Positions 57,017 to 64,000 of a stretch of 64,000 nt of DNA are shown here, piece after piece. A program made the position numbers and the translations under genes. The stretch's first letter is position 1; each line of letters opens with the position of its first letter. The notes under the pieces were generated by a model that was not told the origin of the DNA, did not search any database, and saw only the letters and a list, made by a program, of their open reading frames with translations. The stretch covers positions 2,232,001-2,296,000 of the forward strand of contig NC_013791.2 in assembly GCF_000005825.2 (NCBI RefSeq). The letters run 5' to 3'. This DNA comes from Alkalihalophilus pseudofirmus OF4. Its GTDB lineage: Bacteria; Bacillota; Bacilli; Bacillales; Bacillaceae_D.

Positions 57017-58168
57017 TTAATTACGTAACGAGTGGATAAACTTTCTCGTCTCACGATCTACTTCTTTAATCACATCAAGTGTCGGGTGATTAATTTTTTC
57101 GTGCCGCTCTAGAGCTTGTTCAATCTGATCTTCTATGTCTAGAAATGTAATTTTACCATCTAGAAAGGCAGCTACTGCTTCTTCATTCGCAGCATTTAAA
57201 ACCGTTGGCATCGTCCCGCCGATTCTTCCCGCTTCATAAGCAAACTTCATGCAGCGATAACGTTCTGTATCTAGTTTGGAAAAATTCAGCGTTCCAATCT
57301 CCCACAGATTTAATCGTTCACTGTTAGAAGCTTCTAGTCGGTTTGGGTAGGTCAGCGCATATTGAATGGGCACTTTCATATCAGGTGTCCCTAACTGGGC
57401 AATGACGCTTCTATCCACAAACTCAACCATTGAATGAATAATGCTTTCTTTATGAAGAACTACATCAATATTGTCGTATGGAATATCAAACAGCCAGTGC
57501 GCCTCAATTACTTCTAGCCCTTTATTCATCATTGTCGCAGAATCAATGGTAATCTTTGCTCCCATTGACCAGTTAGGGTGATTAAGAGCTTCCTCTACTG
57601 TCACTCCATTAAGCTCGTCTCTTGTTTTGTCACGGAAACTTCCGCCTGAGGCCGTTAAAATAAGGCGATCGACCTCTGATGAACTCTCACCATTTAATGC
57701 TTGAAAAATAGCTGAATGCTCACTATCAACTGGTAAGAGAGGAACCTGATGTTTTTTGGCCGCATCTGTTACTATATGTCCTGCTGTGACTAGTGTCTCT
57801 TTATTTGCAATCGCAATTGTCTTACCTGCTTCGATTGCTTTTAGTGTAGGAGCGAGCCCTACACTGCCTATCACTGCATTGACTAAAATATCTGCTTCGT
57901 TATTGGCAGCTACTTCAATTAATCCTTCTTCACCATATACGACTTTGATTTCATCAGATATTTGAAGCTGTAGTTTTTGTGCATCCTCTTGTGTCATTAC
58001 AGAGACAATCGATGGTTTAAACATATTGATTTGATCGAGCGCAAGGTTTATATTACGCCCTACAGACATCGCAATAAGTGAAAATTGATCAGAATGGTGT
58101 TTAATCACATCAAGAGTTTGTGTTCCTATAGAACCTGTCGCACCTAATAAACTAATCTTTTTCAACAT
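57017..58168 (-). CDS. dxr: 1-deoxy-D-xylulose-5-phosphate reductoisomerase
   Basis: Makes 2-C-methyl-D-erythritol 4-phosphate in the MEP isoprenoid pathway. The 383-residue protein has the NADPH-binding [14 protein letters not shown] at the start, [10 protein letters not shown] near residue 120, [11 protein letters not shown] near residue 145, and [14 protein letters not shown]. The reading frame could start at GTG (58174), ATG (58168) or TTG (58165). AGGTG lies 3 or 6 bases before the last two. The TTG would give [11 protein letters not shown], the usual family start, so the ATG is chosen with doubt. It feeds UppS through farnesyl diphosphate. Confidence 0.95.
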   Translation of the reverse strand: MLKKISLLGATGSIGTQTLDVIKHHSDQFSLIAMSVGRNINLALDQINMFKPSIVSVMTQEDAQKLQLQISDEIKVVYGEEGLIEVAANNEADILVNAVIGSVGLAPTLKAIEAGKTIAIANKETLVTAGHIVTDAAKKHQVPLLPVDSEHSAIFQALNGESSSEVDRLILTASGGSFRDKTRDELNGVTVEEALNHPNWSMGAKITIDSATMMNKGLEVIEAHWLFDIPYDNIDVVLHKESIIHSMVEFVDRSVIAQLGTPDMKVPIQYALTYPNRLEASNSERLNLWEIGTLNFSKLDTERYRCMKFAYEAGRIGGTMPTVLNAANEEAVAAFLDGKITFLDIEDQIEQALERHEKINHPTLDVIKEVDRETRKFIHSLRN

Positions 58169-58224
58169 ACTCACCTACTATCTAAATTATCACCATTCTT
58201 TTTCCTATGTATATCATAAAGATG

Positions 58225-59022
58225 TTAAATCAGCTGCAGTAAATGCAAAATAGGCATCACATAAATCAAGCTGTCAAAACGGTCTAGGATCCCGCCATGT
58301 CCAGGCAGCACGTTTCCTGAGTCTTTCACAGCGTAATGTCTTTTAAGTGCTGATTCTACTAAGTCGCCAAGCTGTCCAAAGGTAGAGGCGATTAAAATAA
58401 TAAATAATGCTGTTAAATAGTTAGGGAAGATTGGGAAAAAGCTATAAAAAACAGAGCCTATAACGAGCGCTGTAAGGATGCCGCCAATGGACCCCTCTAT
58501 CGTCTTTTTAGGACTAATATCAGGCCAAAGTTTATGCTTTCCGAAAGATCTTCCTGCAAAGTAGGCACCAGAATCTGTTGCCCAAATAATAAATAATACA
58601 AAGAATACTAAATGCATTCCAATATCCGGAATGTCGCGTGTCAAAATTAGAAAGTGAAAGCCAAACCCTACATAAACCGATGATAAGATGACAAAGCCAA
58701 CCTCGTCAAATGTAAAGCTGTTTTTCGTTAAGACGGTAAACATTAATAGGACTAAAATTAAGAATATAAACGTTTCTACTTTTGTGTATGTAATTGGAAT
58801 TAATTGATCAAACCAAGATGTAGGCACAAGCAGCAGCCACATTGAGGCAAGACTAACCAATCCCATTAAAGATAAAGGTGCAATTTTTTTCATTTTTAAT
58901 AGTTCAATCATTGCCACTGAGGCGACGAGAGAAATGAAGATAGAAAAAAACCAACCTCCGAGAATGACCATGCTAAGAAAAACGATCGCACCAATCACAC
59001 CCGTAATTATTCTTTGCTTCAT
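58225..59022 (-). CDS. cdsA: Phosphatidate cytidylyltransferase
   Basis: Makes CDP-diacylglycerol for phospholipid synthesis. The 265-residue protein has about seven to eight transmembrane segments and the CdsA signature around ending LPGHGGILDRFDSL (near residue 245), with DSGAYFAGRSFGKHKLWPDISPKKT near residue 150. AGAGGGGGG precedes the ATG. It lies 15 bases after uppS. PgsA, the next enzyme of the pathway, is encoded elsewhere in the window. Confidence 0.96.
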   Translation of the reverse strand: MKQRIITGVIGAIVFLSMVILGGWFFSIFISLVASVAMIELLKMKKIAPLSLMGLVSLASMWLLLVPTSWFDQLIPITYTKVETFIFLILVLLMFTVLTKNSFTFDEVGFVILSSVYVGFGFHFLILTRDIPDIGMHLVFFVLFIIWATDSGAYFAGRSFGKHKLWPDISPKKTIEGSIGGILTALVIGSVFYSFFPIFPNYLTALFIILIASTFGQLGDLVESALKRHYAVKDSGNVLPGHGGILDRFDSLIYVMPILHLLQLI

Positions 59023-59037
59023 TTAATACGCCCCCCT

Positions 59038-59811
59038 CTAAACTCCTCCAAAACGCCTTGCTCTTTTTTGATATATAGAAATGGCTTCTGTAAAATGCTC
59101 TTCATTAAAATCAGGCCACAGAACATCGGTAAACCAGAATTCACTATAGGCAACCTGCCAAAGCATAAAATTGCTCAATCTAATTTCACCGCTTGTCCGA
59201 ATTAATAAATCCGGATCTTTTAAATCTGCTGTCATAAGGTTTGATTCAATTACCTTATCGTCAATATCACTTGGTTTTAGCTCGCCCTTTTCAACTTTCA
59301 AGGCAATCTCTTTCATTGCTTCTACCATTTCAAAACGACTCCCGTAGTTGAGAGCAAAATTTAAAATAAGGCCTGTATTGTCTTTCGTTTCATGCACTGC
59401 TTTATTAACAGCTCGCAGCGTGTGCTCAGGAAGGTGATCAAGACTTCCCATTAAACGCACCTTCACGTTTTCTTCCATAAGCTTAGGAAGCTCCATGCCT
59501 AAAAAGCGTTCTGGCAGTTTCATTAAATAATCGACTTCCGTTTTAGGACGCTTCCAGTTTTCTGTTGAAAATGCGTATAATGTCAAGACTTCAACACCTA
59601 ATTCATTGGCCCGACGAACAATTTTGTTTACTACTTTCATTCCTTCACGGTGTCCAGCAATTCTAGGAAGTCCTTTTTGCTTTGCCCAACGGCCATTTCC
59701 GTCCATAATAATGGCTACATGCCTAGGAACGGCAGCCGGGTCTAATTCTAATTTACCGTCTGTTTTTGTAGGTGTAAGACTTGATTTCCATTTCGAAAAT
59801 TTTTCCAGCAT
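59038..59811 (-). CDS. uppS: Undecaprenyl (isoprenyl) diphosphate synthase
   Basis: Elongates farnesyl diphosphate to undecaprenyl diphosphate, the lipid carrier for cell wall synthesis. The 257-residue cis-prenyltransferase has IIMDGNGRWA near residue 34, the RIAGHREG motif, AFSTENWKRP and DLLIRTSGEIRLSNFMLWQ near residue 210. GGAGGGC lies before the ATG. It precedes cdsA by 15 bases. Confidence 0.97.
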   Translation of the reverse strand: MLEKFSKWKSSLTPTKTDGKLELDPAAVPRHVAIIMDGNGRWAKQKGLPRIAGHREGMKVVNKIVRRANELGVEVLTLYAFSTENWKRPKTEVDYLMKLPERFLGMELPKLMEENVKVRLMGSLDHLPEHTLRAVNKAVHETKDNTGLILNFALNYGSRFEMVEAMKEIALKVEKGELKPSDIDDKVIESNLMTADLKDPDLLIRTSGEIRLSNFMLWQVAYSEFWFTDVLWPDFNEEHFTEAISIYQKRARRFGGV

Positions 59812-59902
59812 TTAAATGCCCTCCATCTAAATTGAAGCAGGTTAGGCCCTTATCAGCATATCCTAATCACAGCTAGCTCATAACTATACTAATAAGAACG
59901 TG

Positions 59903-59931
59903 TAAAAAACCCCCTATAAAATAAGAGGGTC
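59903..59931 (-). terminator. Terminator after frr
   Basis: ACCCTC and GGGGGT (with a G-U pair) form a short stem around a 10-base AT loop, followed by a run of six T on the minus strand. Confidence 0.78.
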
Positions 59932-59962
59932 TTATACATCATCTATTTTACCTTGAAACTGC

Positions 59963-60520
59963 TTAGACTTCCATGATTTCTTTTTCTTTCTTATCTGCCA
60001 CTGCATCAATATCAGAAATATGTTTATCTGTCAGCTTTTGAACATCATCTGTATAACGGCGAAGTTCGTCTTCTGTCATTTCACCGTCTTTTTGCAGCTT
60101 CTTCAAGTCATCATTCGCATCGCGACGCACATTACGAACAGCTACTTTTCCTTCTTCTGCTGACTTTTTAACCAGCTTTACTAGTTCGCGACGGCGTTCT
60201 TCCGTTAATGGAGGAATTGCAATACGGATAACTGTACCATCATTTGAAGGTGTTAAGCCTAGGTCTGCTTTTTGAATCGCACGCTCAATATCATTCATTG
60301 ATGTCTTATCAAATGGTTGAATCATTAACAAGCGAGCTTCAGGTACTGTAATAGTAGCTAGTTGGTTTAATGGTGTTTCTGCACCATAATACTCAACTGT
60401 TACCCGATCTAGAATAGCAGGGTTCGCACGCCCGGCACGAAGCTTTGCTAATTCACGGTTTAATGATTCAATTGCTTTGGTCATACGCTCTTTTGCATCT
60501 TGCATAATTTCTGCTGACAT
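59963..60520 (-). CDS. frr: Ribosome recycling factor
   Basis: RRF, with EF-G, splits the post-termination ribosome. The 185-residue protein has the usual three-helix and beta-domain pattern: [16 protein letters not shown] near residue 25, [17 protein letters not shown] and [13 protein letters not shown] near residue 130. The start overlaps the pyrH stop as TAATG, with AAGGGGGAA upstream. Standard order is rpsB-tsf-pyrH-frr. Confidence 0.98.
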   Translation of the reverse strand: MSAEIMQDAKERMTKAIESLNRELAKLRAGRANPAILDRVTVEYYGAETPLNQLATITVPEARLLMIQPFDKTSMNDIERAIQKADLGLTPSNDGTVIRIAIPPLTEERRRELVKLVKKSAEEGKVAVRNVRRDANDDLKKLQKDGEMTEDELRRYTDDVQKLTDKHISDIDAVADKKEKEIMEV

Positions 60521-61239
60521 TATGAGTTCCCCCTTACAATAGTTCCGATTTTTTCACCGAGTACGGCCTTCTTAATATTGCCCTCTTCCATAATAGAGAA
60601 GACTACAAGTGGAATATTGTTATCCATGCATAAAGATGATGCTGTTGTATCCATCACCGCTAAGCCCTCTTTTAAAACATCCATATAAGAAATACTTGAA
60701 TACTTTTTAGCATTTTCATCTACAGAAGGGTCTGCACTGTATACCCCGTCTACTTTGTTTTTAGCCATAAGAATAACTTCTGCTTCAATTTCCGCAGCAC
60801 GAAGAGCAGCTGTTGTATCTGTAGAGAAGTATGGGTTGCCGGTTCCTGCAGCAAAAATAACTACACGTTTTTTCTCTAGATGACGAATCGCTTTACGGCG
60901 AATATACGGTTCAGCTACCTGTCTCATTTCAATAGAAGTTTGAACGCGCGACTCAACACCAATATCCTCTAAACTATCTTGAAGAGCTAATGAGTTCATT
61001 ACTGTCGCAAGCATTCCCATATAATCAGCTGTAGCACGGTCCATGCCCTTAGCACTTCCAGCCATTCCACGCCAAATGTTTCCACCGCCCACAACGACAG
61101 CGACTTCTACATCAAGCTCAATAATTTCTTTTACTTGCTTAGCTACAGATTGGATGACTGTGGGGTCAATTCCATAGCCTAATTCTCCTGCTAATGCTTC
61201 CCCGCTTAGCTTTAGGACAACTCGATTAAATTTTTGCAT
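60520..61239 (-). CDS. pyrH: Uridylate kinase
   Basis: Phosphorylates UMP to UDP; UTP-inhibited, GTP-activated in bacteria. The 239-residue amino-acid-kinase fold starts [18 protein letters not shown] and has [11 protein letters not shown] near residue 50 and [19 protein letters not shown] near residue 130. GGAGGTTGTC immediately precedes the ATG at 61239, so the frame to 61257 is not used. It follows tsf after a terminator, with a promoter-like sequence between. Confidence 0.97.
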   Translation of the reverse strand: MQKFNRVVLKLSGEALAGELGYGIDPTVIQSVAKQVKEIIELDVEVAVVVGGGNIWRGMAGSAKGMDRATADYMGMLATVMNSLALQDSLEDIGVESRVQTSIEMRQVAEPYIRRKAIRHLEKKRVVIFAAGTGNPYFSTDTTAALRAAEIEAEVILMAKNKVDGVYSADPSVDENAKKYSSISYMDVLKEGLAVMDTTASSLCMDNNIPLVVFSIMEEGNIKKAVLGEKIGTIVRGNS

Positions 61240-61304
61240 GACAACCTCCATCAACACAAGACGTGTAGACTTTTCTTTTACTTAAACTCTCGCTTTAATA
61301 CTCA

Positions 61305-61333
61305 ATAAAAGATTTCAGGCATGATTTTGCCAA
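61305..61333 (-). promoter_or_regulatory. Candidate SigA promoter for pyrH-frr
   Basis: On the minus strand TTGGCA and TTTTAT are separated by 17 bases, upstream of pyrH and after the tsf terminator. The -10 is weak. A TATATT further upstream is an alternative. Confidence 0.4.
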
Positions 61334-61378
61334 TCTATTTTATGGACATTATTAAATATACCATTACTTACAACCTCT

Positions 61379-61405
61379 TGAAAAAAGGGACACAGTGTGC
61401 CCCCT
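61379..61405 (-). terminator. Intrinsic terminator after tsf
   Basis: GGGCACA and TGTGTCCC-type pairing forms a GC-rich stem with a very short loop, followed by a run of six T on the minus strand. Confidence 0.8.
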
Positions 61406-61415
61406 CTTAGCTGGA

Positions 61416-62300
61416 TTACTTTTTAACTTGTGACATAACTTCTTCAGCGAAGTTATCTTCACGCTTCTCCATACCTTCTCCAACTTCATAACGGATGAAT
61501 GATTTAACAGAAGCGTTTTTGTTTTGTACATATTTACCTACTTTTTGATCGCCATCTTTAACGAAAGGCTGATCAAGTAAACAAACTTGCTCGAAGTATT
61601 TGCTTAGGCGGCCTTCAACCATTTTTTCTACAATGTTCTCTGGCTTACCTTCGTTTAATGCTTGCTGCTTTAATACTTCACGCTCACGGTTAACTTCTTC
61701 TTGTGATACTTCATCACGAGAAACGTACGTAGGGTTGATAGCAGCTACGTGCATAGAGATATCTTTTGCAAGATCAGCATCAGTTGAGTCTCCTACTACA
61801 GAAAGAACTCCGATACGACCTCCCATGTGCAGGTACTCACCAAATACGTCAGCATCTGTTTTCTCAACTAACTCAAAGCGGCGAAGAGAGATCTTCTCAC
61901 CAATTTTAGCGATTGACGCATTGATGTACTCTTGTACAGTTTGGCCTTCACCTTTAAAAGGTTGACCCATTGCTTCTTCAACAGAAGCCGGAGTTTGAGT
62001 TAATACGTGCTCAGCTAATTCTTGAACTAACTTTTGGAAGTTTTCGTTTTTAGCAACGAAATCTGTCTCAGAGTTAACTTCAACAATTACTGCTTTATTT
62101 CCTTCAGCTTTAACTACTGTAAGACCTTCTGCAGCTACACGATCTGCTTTTTTAGCAGCTTTTGCAATACCTTTTTCACGAAGTAGGTCAATTGCTTTTT
62201 CCATATCCCCATCTACTTCTGTTAAAGCTTTCTTACAATCCATCATACCTGCGCCTGTTTTTTCACGTAATTCTTTTACCATTGCTGCTGTTACTGCCAT
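61416..62300 (-). CDS. tsf: Elongation factor Ts
   Basis: EF-Ts exchanges GDP for GTP on EF-Tu. The 294-residue protein has [20 protein letters not shown] (UBA-like domain) at the start, [11 protein letters not shown] near residue 75 (the TDFV contact with EF-Tu), and [14 protein letters not shown] later. Like other Gram-positive forms it ends in a helical domain. GGAGGCG precedes the ATG. A terminator-like hairpin between rpsB and tsf may tune the ratio of the two proteins. Confidence 0.98.
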   Translation of the reverse strand: MAVTAAMVKELREKTGAGMMDCKKALTEVDGDMEKAIDLLREKGIAKAAKKADRVAAEGLTVVKAEGNKAVIVEVNSETDFVAKNENFQKLVQELAEHVLTQTPASVEEAMGQPFKGEGQTVQEYINASIAKIGEKISLRRFELVEKTDADVFGEYLHMGGRIGVLSVVGDSTDADLAKDISMHVAAINPTYVSRDEVSQEEVNREREVLKQQALNEGKPENIVEKMVEGRLSKYFEQVCLLDQPFVKDGDQKVGKYVQNKNASVKSFIRYEVGEGMEKREDNFAEEVMSQVKK

Positions 62301-62393
62301 GTCAAAACGCCTCCTTAAATTGTCAGTATGTCACACATGCCAAGAGAACAAACATCAAAGCTTGTCCTTATGTATGTCATGTTCTTATTTCGT

Positions 62394-62428
62394 AAAAAAA
62401 GTGGCAAAGGGTCATCCCCTTCACCACC
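62394..62428 (-). terminator. Terminator-like hairpin between rpsB and tsf
   Basis: GTGGTGAAGGG and CCCTTTGCCAC form an 11-base-pair stem (G-U and one weak pair), 5-base loop, then seven T on the minus strand. Expected to attenuate transcription into tsf. Confidence 0.78.
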
Positions 62429-62446
62429 CTTTTTGATCAAATGAAA

Positions 62447-63169
62447 TTAAGCAGTAGTTGTTTCTTCAGCAACTACTTCTTCTTCCTCACCTGAAGTAGC
62501 TTCGATCACTGCATCCGCCATTTTACCAGTAAGAAGTTTTACTGCACGAATTGCATCATCGTTACCAGGGATTACATAGTCAATTTCATCTGGATCACAG
62601 TTCGTATCTACAATCGCAACAATTGGAATGTTCAGCTTGTGAGCTTCCGCAATTGCAATGCGCTCTTTACGTGGGTCGATAACGAATAGTGCATCTGGAA
62701 TTCCTTGCATGTCTTTAATACCGCCTAAGAACTTTTCAAGACGATCCATTTCTTTCTTAAGAAGAATTACTTCTTTCTTAGGAAGAACATCAAACGTGCC
62801 GTCTTCTTGCATCTTCTCTAGATTCTTAAGACGAGTAATACGTTTTTGGATTGTTTCAAAGTTAGTAAGAGTACCACCTAACCAACGTTGGTTGATGTAG
62901 TACATGCCACAACGCTCAGCTTCTTCTTTTACTGAATCTTGAGCTTGTTTTTTAGTACCAACGAAAAGGATTTTTCCTCCGTCAGCTGCTAAGTCACGTA
63001 CAAAGTTGTACGCTTGCTCAACTTTTTTCACTGTCTTTTGAAGATCAATGATATAAATTCCGTTACGTTCTGTGAAGATGTAGCGATCCATTTTTGGGTT
63101 CCAGCGACGAGTCTGGTGACCGAAGTGTACCCCAGCTTCTAGTAATTGTTTCATGGAGATTACTGCCAC
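62447..63169 (-). CDS. rpsB: 30S ribosomal protein S2
   Basis: S2 is bound to the 30S neck and is needed for S1 or leader interactions. The 240-residue protein starts [19 protein letters not shown] and has [33 protein letters not shown] and the [16 protein letters not shown] acidic tail. A long frame extends to 63280, but AAGGAGGTG places the start at the GTG at 63169 (8-base spacing). The SigA promoter is more than 110 bases upstream, leaving a long leader. It is the first gene of rpsB-tsf. Confidence 0.98.
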   Translation of the reverse strand: MAVISMKQLLEAGVHFGHQTRRWNPKMDRYIFTERNGIYIIDLQKTVKKVEQAYNFVRDLAADGGKILFVGTKKQAQDSVKEEAERCGMYYINQRWLGGTLTNFETIQKRITRLKNLEKMQEDGTFDVLPKKEVILLKKEMDRLEKFLGGIKDMQGIPDALFVIDPRKERIAIAEAHKLNIPIVAIVDTNCDPDEIDYVIPGNDDAIRAVKLLTGKMADAVIEATSGEEEEVVAEETTTA

Positions 63170-63282
63170 ATCAAACACCTCCTTCAATAAATGGTTTTTT
63201 TGTCCTCCGCTCTCATCATCTTTAAGCGAGACTGCAAATGCAGCACCAACGCTTAAATTAGAGGCGTGTGTGATTAACACCG
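63170..63282 (-). promoter_or_regulatory. rpsB leader RNA
   Basis: About 113 bases between the inferred transcription start and the rpsB GTG start. Open reading continues through the leader in the rpsB frame, but it lacks family similarity. S2 mRNA leaders are autoregulatory in several bacteria, and this one is long enough to hold such a structure, although I could not fold it by eye. Confidence 0.4.
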
Positions 63283-63288
63283 TGGATT

Positions 63289-63317
63289 AATATACCACAT
63301 CCAATGCCTTGTTGCAA
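63289..63317 (-). promoter_or_regulatory. SigA promoter for rpsB-tsf
   Basis: On the minus strand TTGCAA (-35) and TATATT (-10) are separated by exactly 17 bases. Confidence 0.76.
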
Positions 63318-63333
63318 GTTATTCCAACTTCTT

Positions 63334-63900
63334 TTAGCGATAAAATTTCAAAATAAGTTCTACTTCCCCTTTGCCTAATTGAAGTTGTTTGGCAATTTGT
63401 TCGGCATTTAGCCCTCTTTTTGACAGCATCAATACATTTGCCGTGTCAGACTGCTCAAAAATCGCTGCTGATTCTTCATTACATGAAGGTGAAGGTGGAA
63501 GATAGTCATTGTATTTTTCGTCTAGGAACGGATCTTTTTCCTGCTCAATATTTACAGGCTTCTTAATTTGAGGATGATCATCCCGGCTTTTAAATGTTTT
63601 CCCATCCCTTTTATCTTGCTGAAGAGAGGTTGACTGACCTTGCTCGTTATTTTCTCCTTTGCTTTTGTTTTCACGAGGAGAAGGCACCTCTTTTAACTGC
63701 TTTATTTCATACAGCAGCCGTTCATTCTCTTCTTTCATCTCAGATGTGTAGGCAAAAAGTAAATCCTCTATTTCCCTTTTTACTTTTTCATTTTCAGTAT
63801 GACCAGAAGGTGGCCCAACGCTTATTTTTTTGGCTAATGTCATCATCCACAGGATCGTTAAGCCGTGCAGCAGCAAGCTGATCGTTAATATATATACCAT
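63334..63900 (-). CDS. swrB: SwrB-like swarming motility protein
   Basis: A 188-residue single-pass protein: an N-terminal transmembrane helix (residues about 1-22), a coiled-coil stretch (about 37-70), a variable polar middle rich in Gln, Asn, Lys and Glu, and a conserved C-terminal HTH-like segment (VLMLSKRGLNAEQIAKQLQLGKGEVELILKFY split in the conserved region, about 155-188). SwrB in B. subtilis activates flagellar export apparatus assembly and lies between sigD and rpsB, which matches. GGAAAGG precedes the ATG. Confidence 0.85.
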   Translation of the reverse strand: MVYILTISLLLHGLTILWMMTLAKKISVGPPSGHTENEKVKREIEDLLFAYTSEMKEENERLLYEIKQLKEVPSPRENKSKGENNEQGQSTSLQQDKRDGKTFKSRDDHPQIKKPVNIEQEKDPFLDEKYNDYLPPSPSCNEESAAIFEQSDTANVLMLSKRGLNAEQIAKQLQLGKGEVELILKFYR

Positions 63901-63955
63901 CTAGAACCTTTCCTTTCATTTACATGAAGACAAAACAGCATGAACGACAGAATGG

Positions 63956-64000
63956 TCAACCCGAAAAATCAATAAATTTCCCTTTATAAGGATGAGAATT
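63956..64000 (-). CDS. Possible C-terminal end of the gene upstream of swrB (partial)
   Basis: An open minus-strand frame enters from the window edge and ends at TGA (63956-63958), reading NSHPYKGKFIDFSG. It is too short to recognise. In Bacillus the preceding gene would be sigD or a small gene after it, but these residues do not look like a SigD end to me, so the identity is left open. Confidence 0.25.
   Translation of the reverse strand, partial: NSHPYKGKFIDFSG

Noticed and set aside
61600-61965. A 121-codon plus-strand open frame opposite tsf
   Set aside because: Shadow of tsf, no start signal and no similarity recognised.
62330-62385. Two direct TGACATAC copies before tsf
   Set aside because: Eight-base repeats in a short AT-rich leader are likely chance, and they do not form a hairpin.
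1-64000. CRISPR array, tRNA, rRNA, insertion sequence or prophage
   Set aside because: No repeat-spacer pattern, tRNA-like folds, rRNA segments, transposase motifs or phage structural genes were seen.

Overview
The window is a continuous stretch of chromosome from an endospore-forming low-GC Gram-positive bacterium of the Bacillaceae. The Gram-positive replicative polymerase PolC, the sporulation genes (cotE, spoVS, dpaA/dpaB, spoIIIE), the RicA and YmfK families and the B. subtilis-like gene order all support this. Several very acidic surface-exposed or linker segments (RodZ, the RpsB tail) would suit an alkaliphilic or halotolerant member, but that is inference. Every gene recognised lies on the minus strand, so the text order below (mutS to swrB) is the reverse of transcription. 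No tRNA, rRNA, CRISPR array, insertion sequence or prophage was seen.

Region by region: 1-8 kb holds the 5' part of mutS, then cotE, ricA, miaB, a 2-oxoacid:ferredoxin oxidoreductase pair (korA/korB) and spoVS. 8-19 kb holds ymdB, rny, a four-gene cassette encoding a Mre11-like nuclease and what looks like a Rad50-like ATPase split into three polypeptides, then recA with its LexA box, a DEAD-box RNA helicase, cinA and pgsA. 19-29 kb is the ymf region: a YajQ-family protein, rodZ, ymfK, ymfJ, ymfI, the M16 pair ymfH/ymfF, ymfC and spoIIIE. 28.7-39.5 kb holds ylzJ, tepA, RNase J, the lysine/diaminopimelate/dipicolinate genes dapA, dapG, asd, dpaB and dpaA, then ymxH, mlpA and ylxY. 39.6-49.3 kb is the RNA and translation cluster pnp, rpsO, ribF, truB, rbfA, ylxP, infB, ylxQ, ylxR, nusA and rimP. 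49.6-64 kb holds polC, proS, rseP, dxr, cdsA, uppS, frr, pyrH, tsf, rpsB and swrB.

Most of this is a conserved housekeeping backbone. Against the remembered B. subtilis order (cinA-recA-pbpX-rny-ymdB-spoVS-tdh-kbl-miaB), three places differ. A DEAD-box helicase sits between cinA and recA. A split Mre11/Rad50-like cassette occupies the recA-rny interval. korA/korB takes the place of tdh-kbl. The split cassette is the best candidate for an under-described system: Walker A and a CXXC zinc hook lie on one protein, the signature and Walker B on another, and a small coiled-coil protein is encoded between them, all directly downstream of recA.

Regulatory sites that can be read directly include a SigE-type promoter for cotE, a SigH-type promoter for spoVS, a SigK-type -10 upstream of dpaA, SigA promoters for recA, rpsO, rpsB and asd, a LexA box at recA, and a series of intrinsic terminators that delimit the operons. 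Many start codons were moved to an internal site because the Shine-Dalgarno sequence falls inside the longest open frame. TTG starts are used by rseP, rimP, mlpA and probably ymfC.
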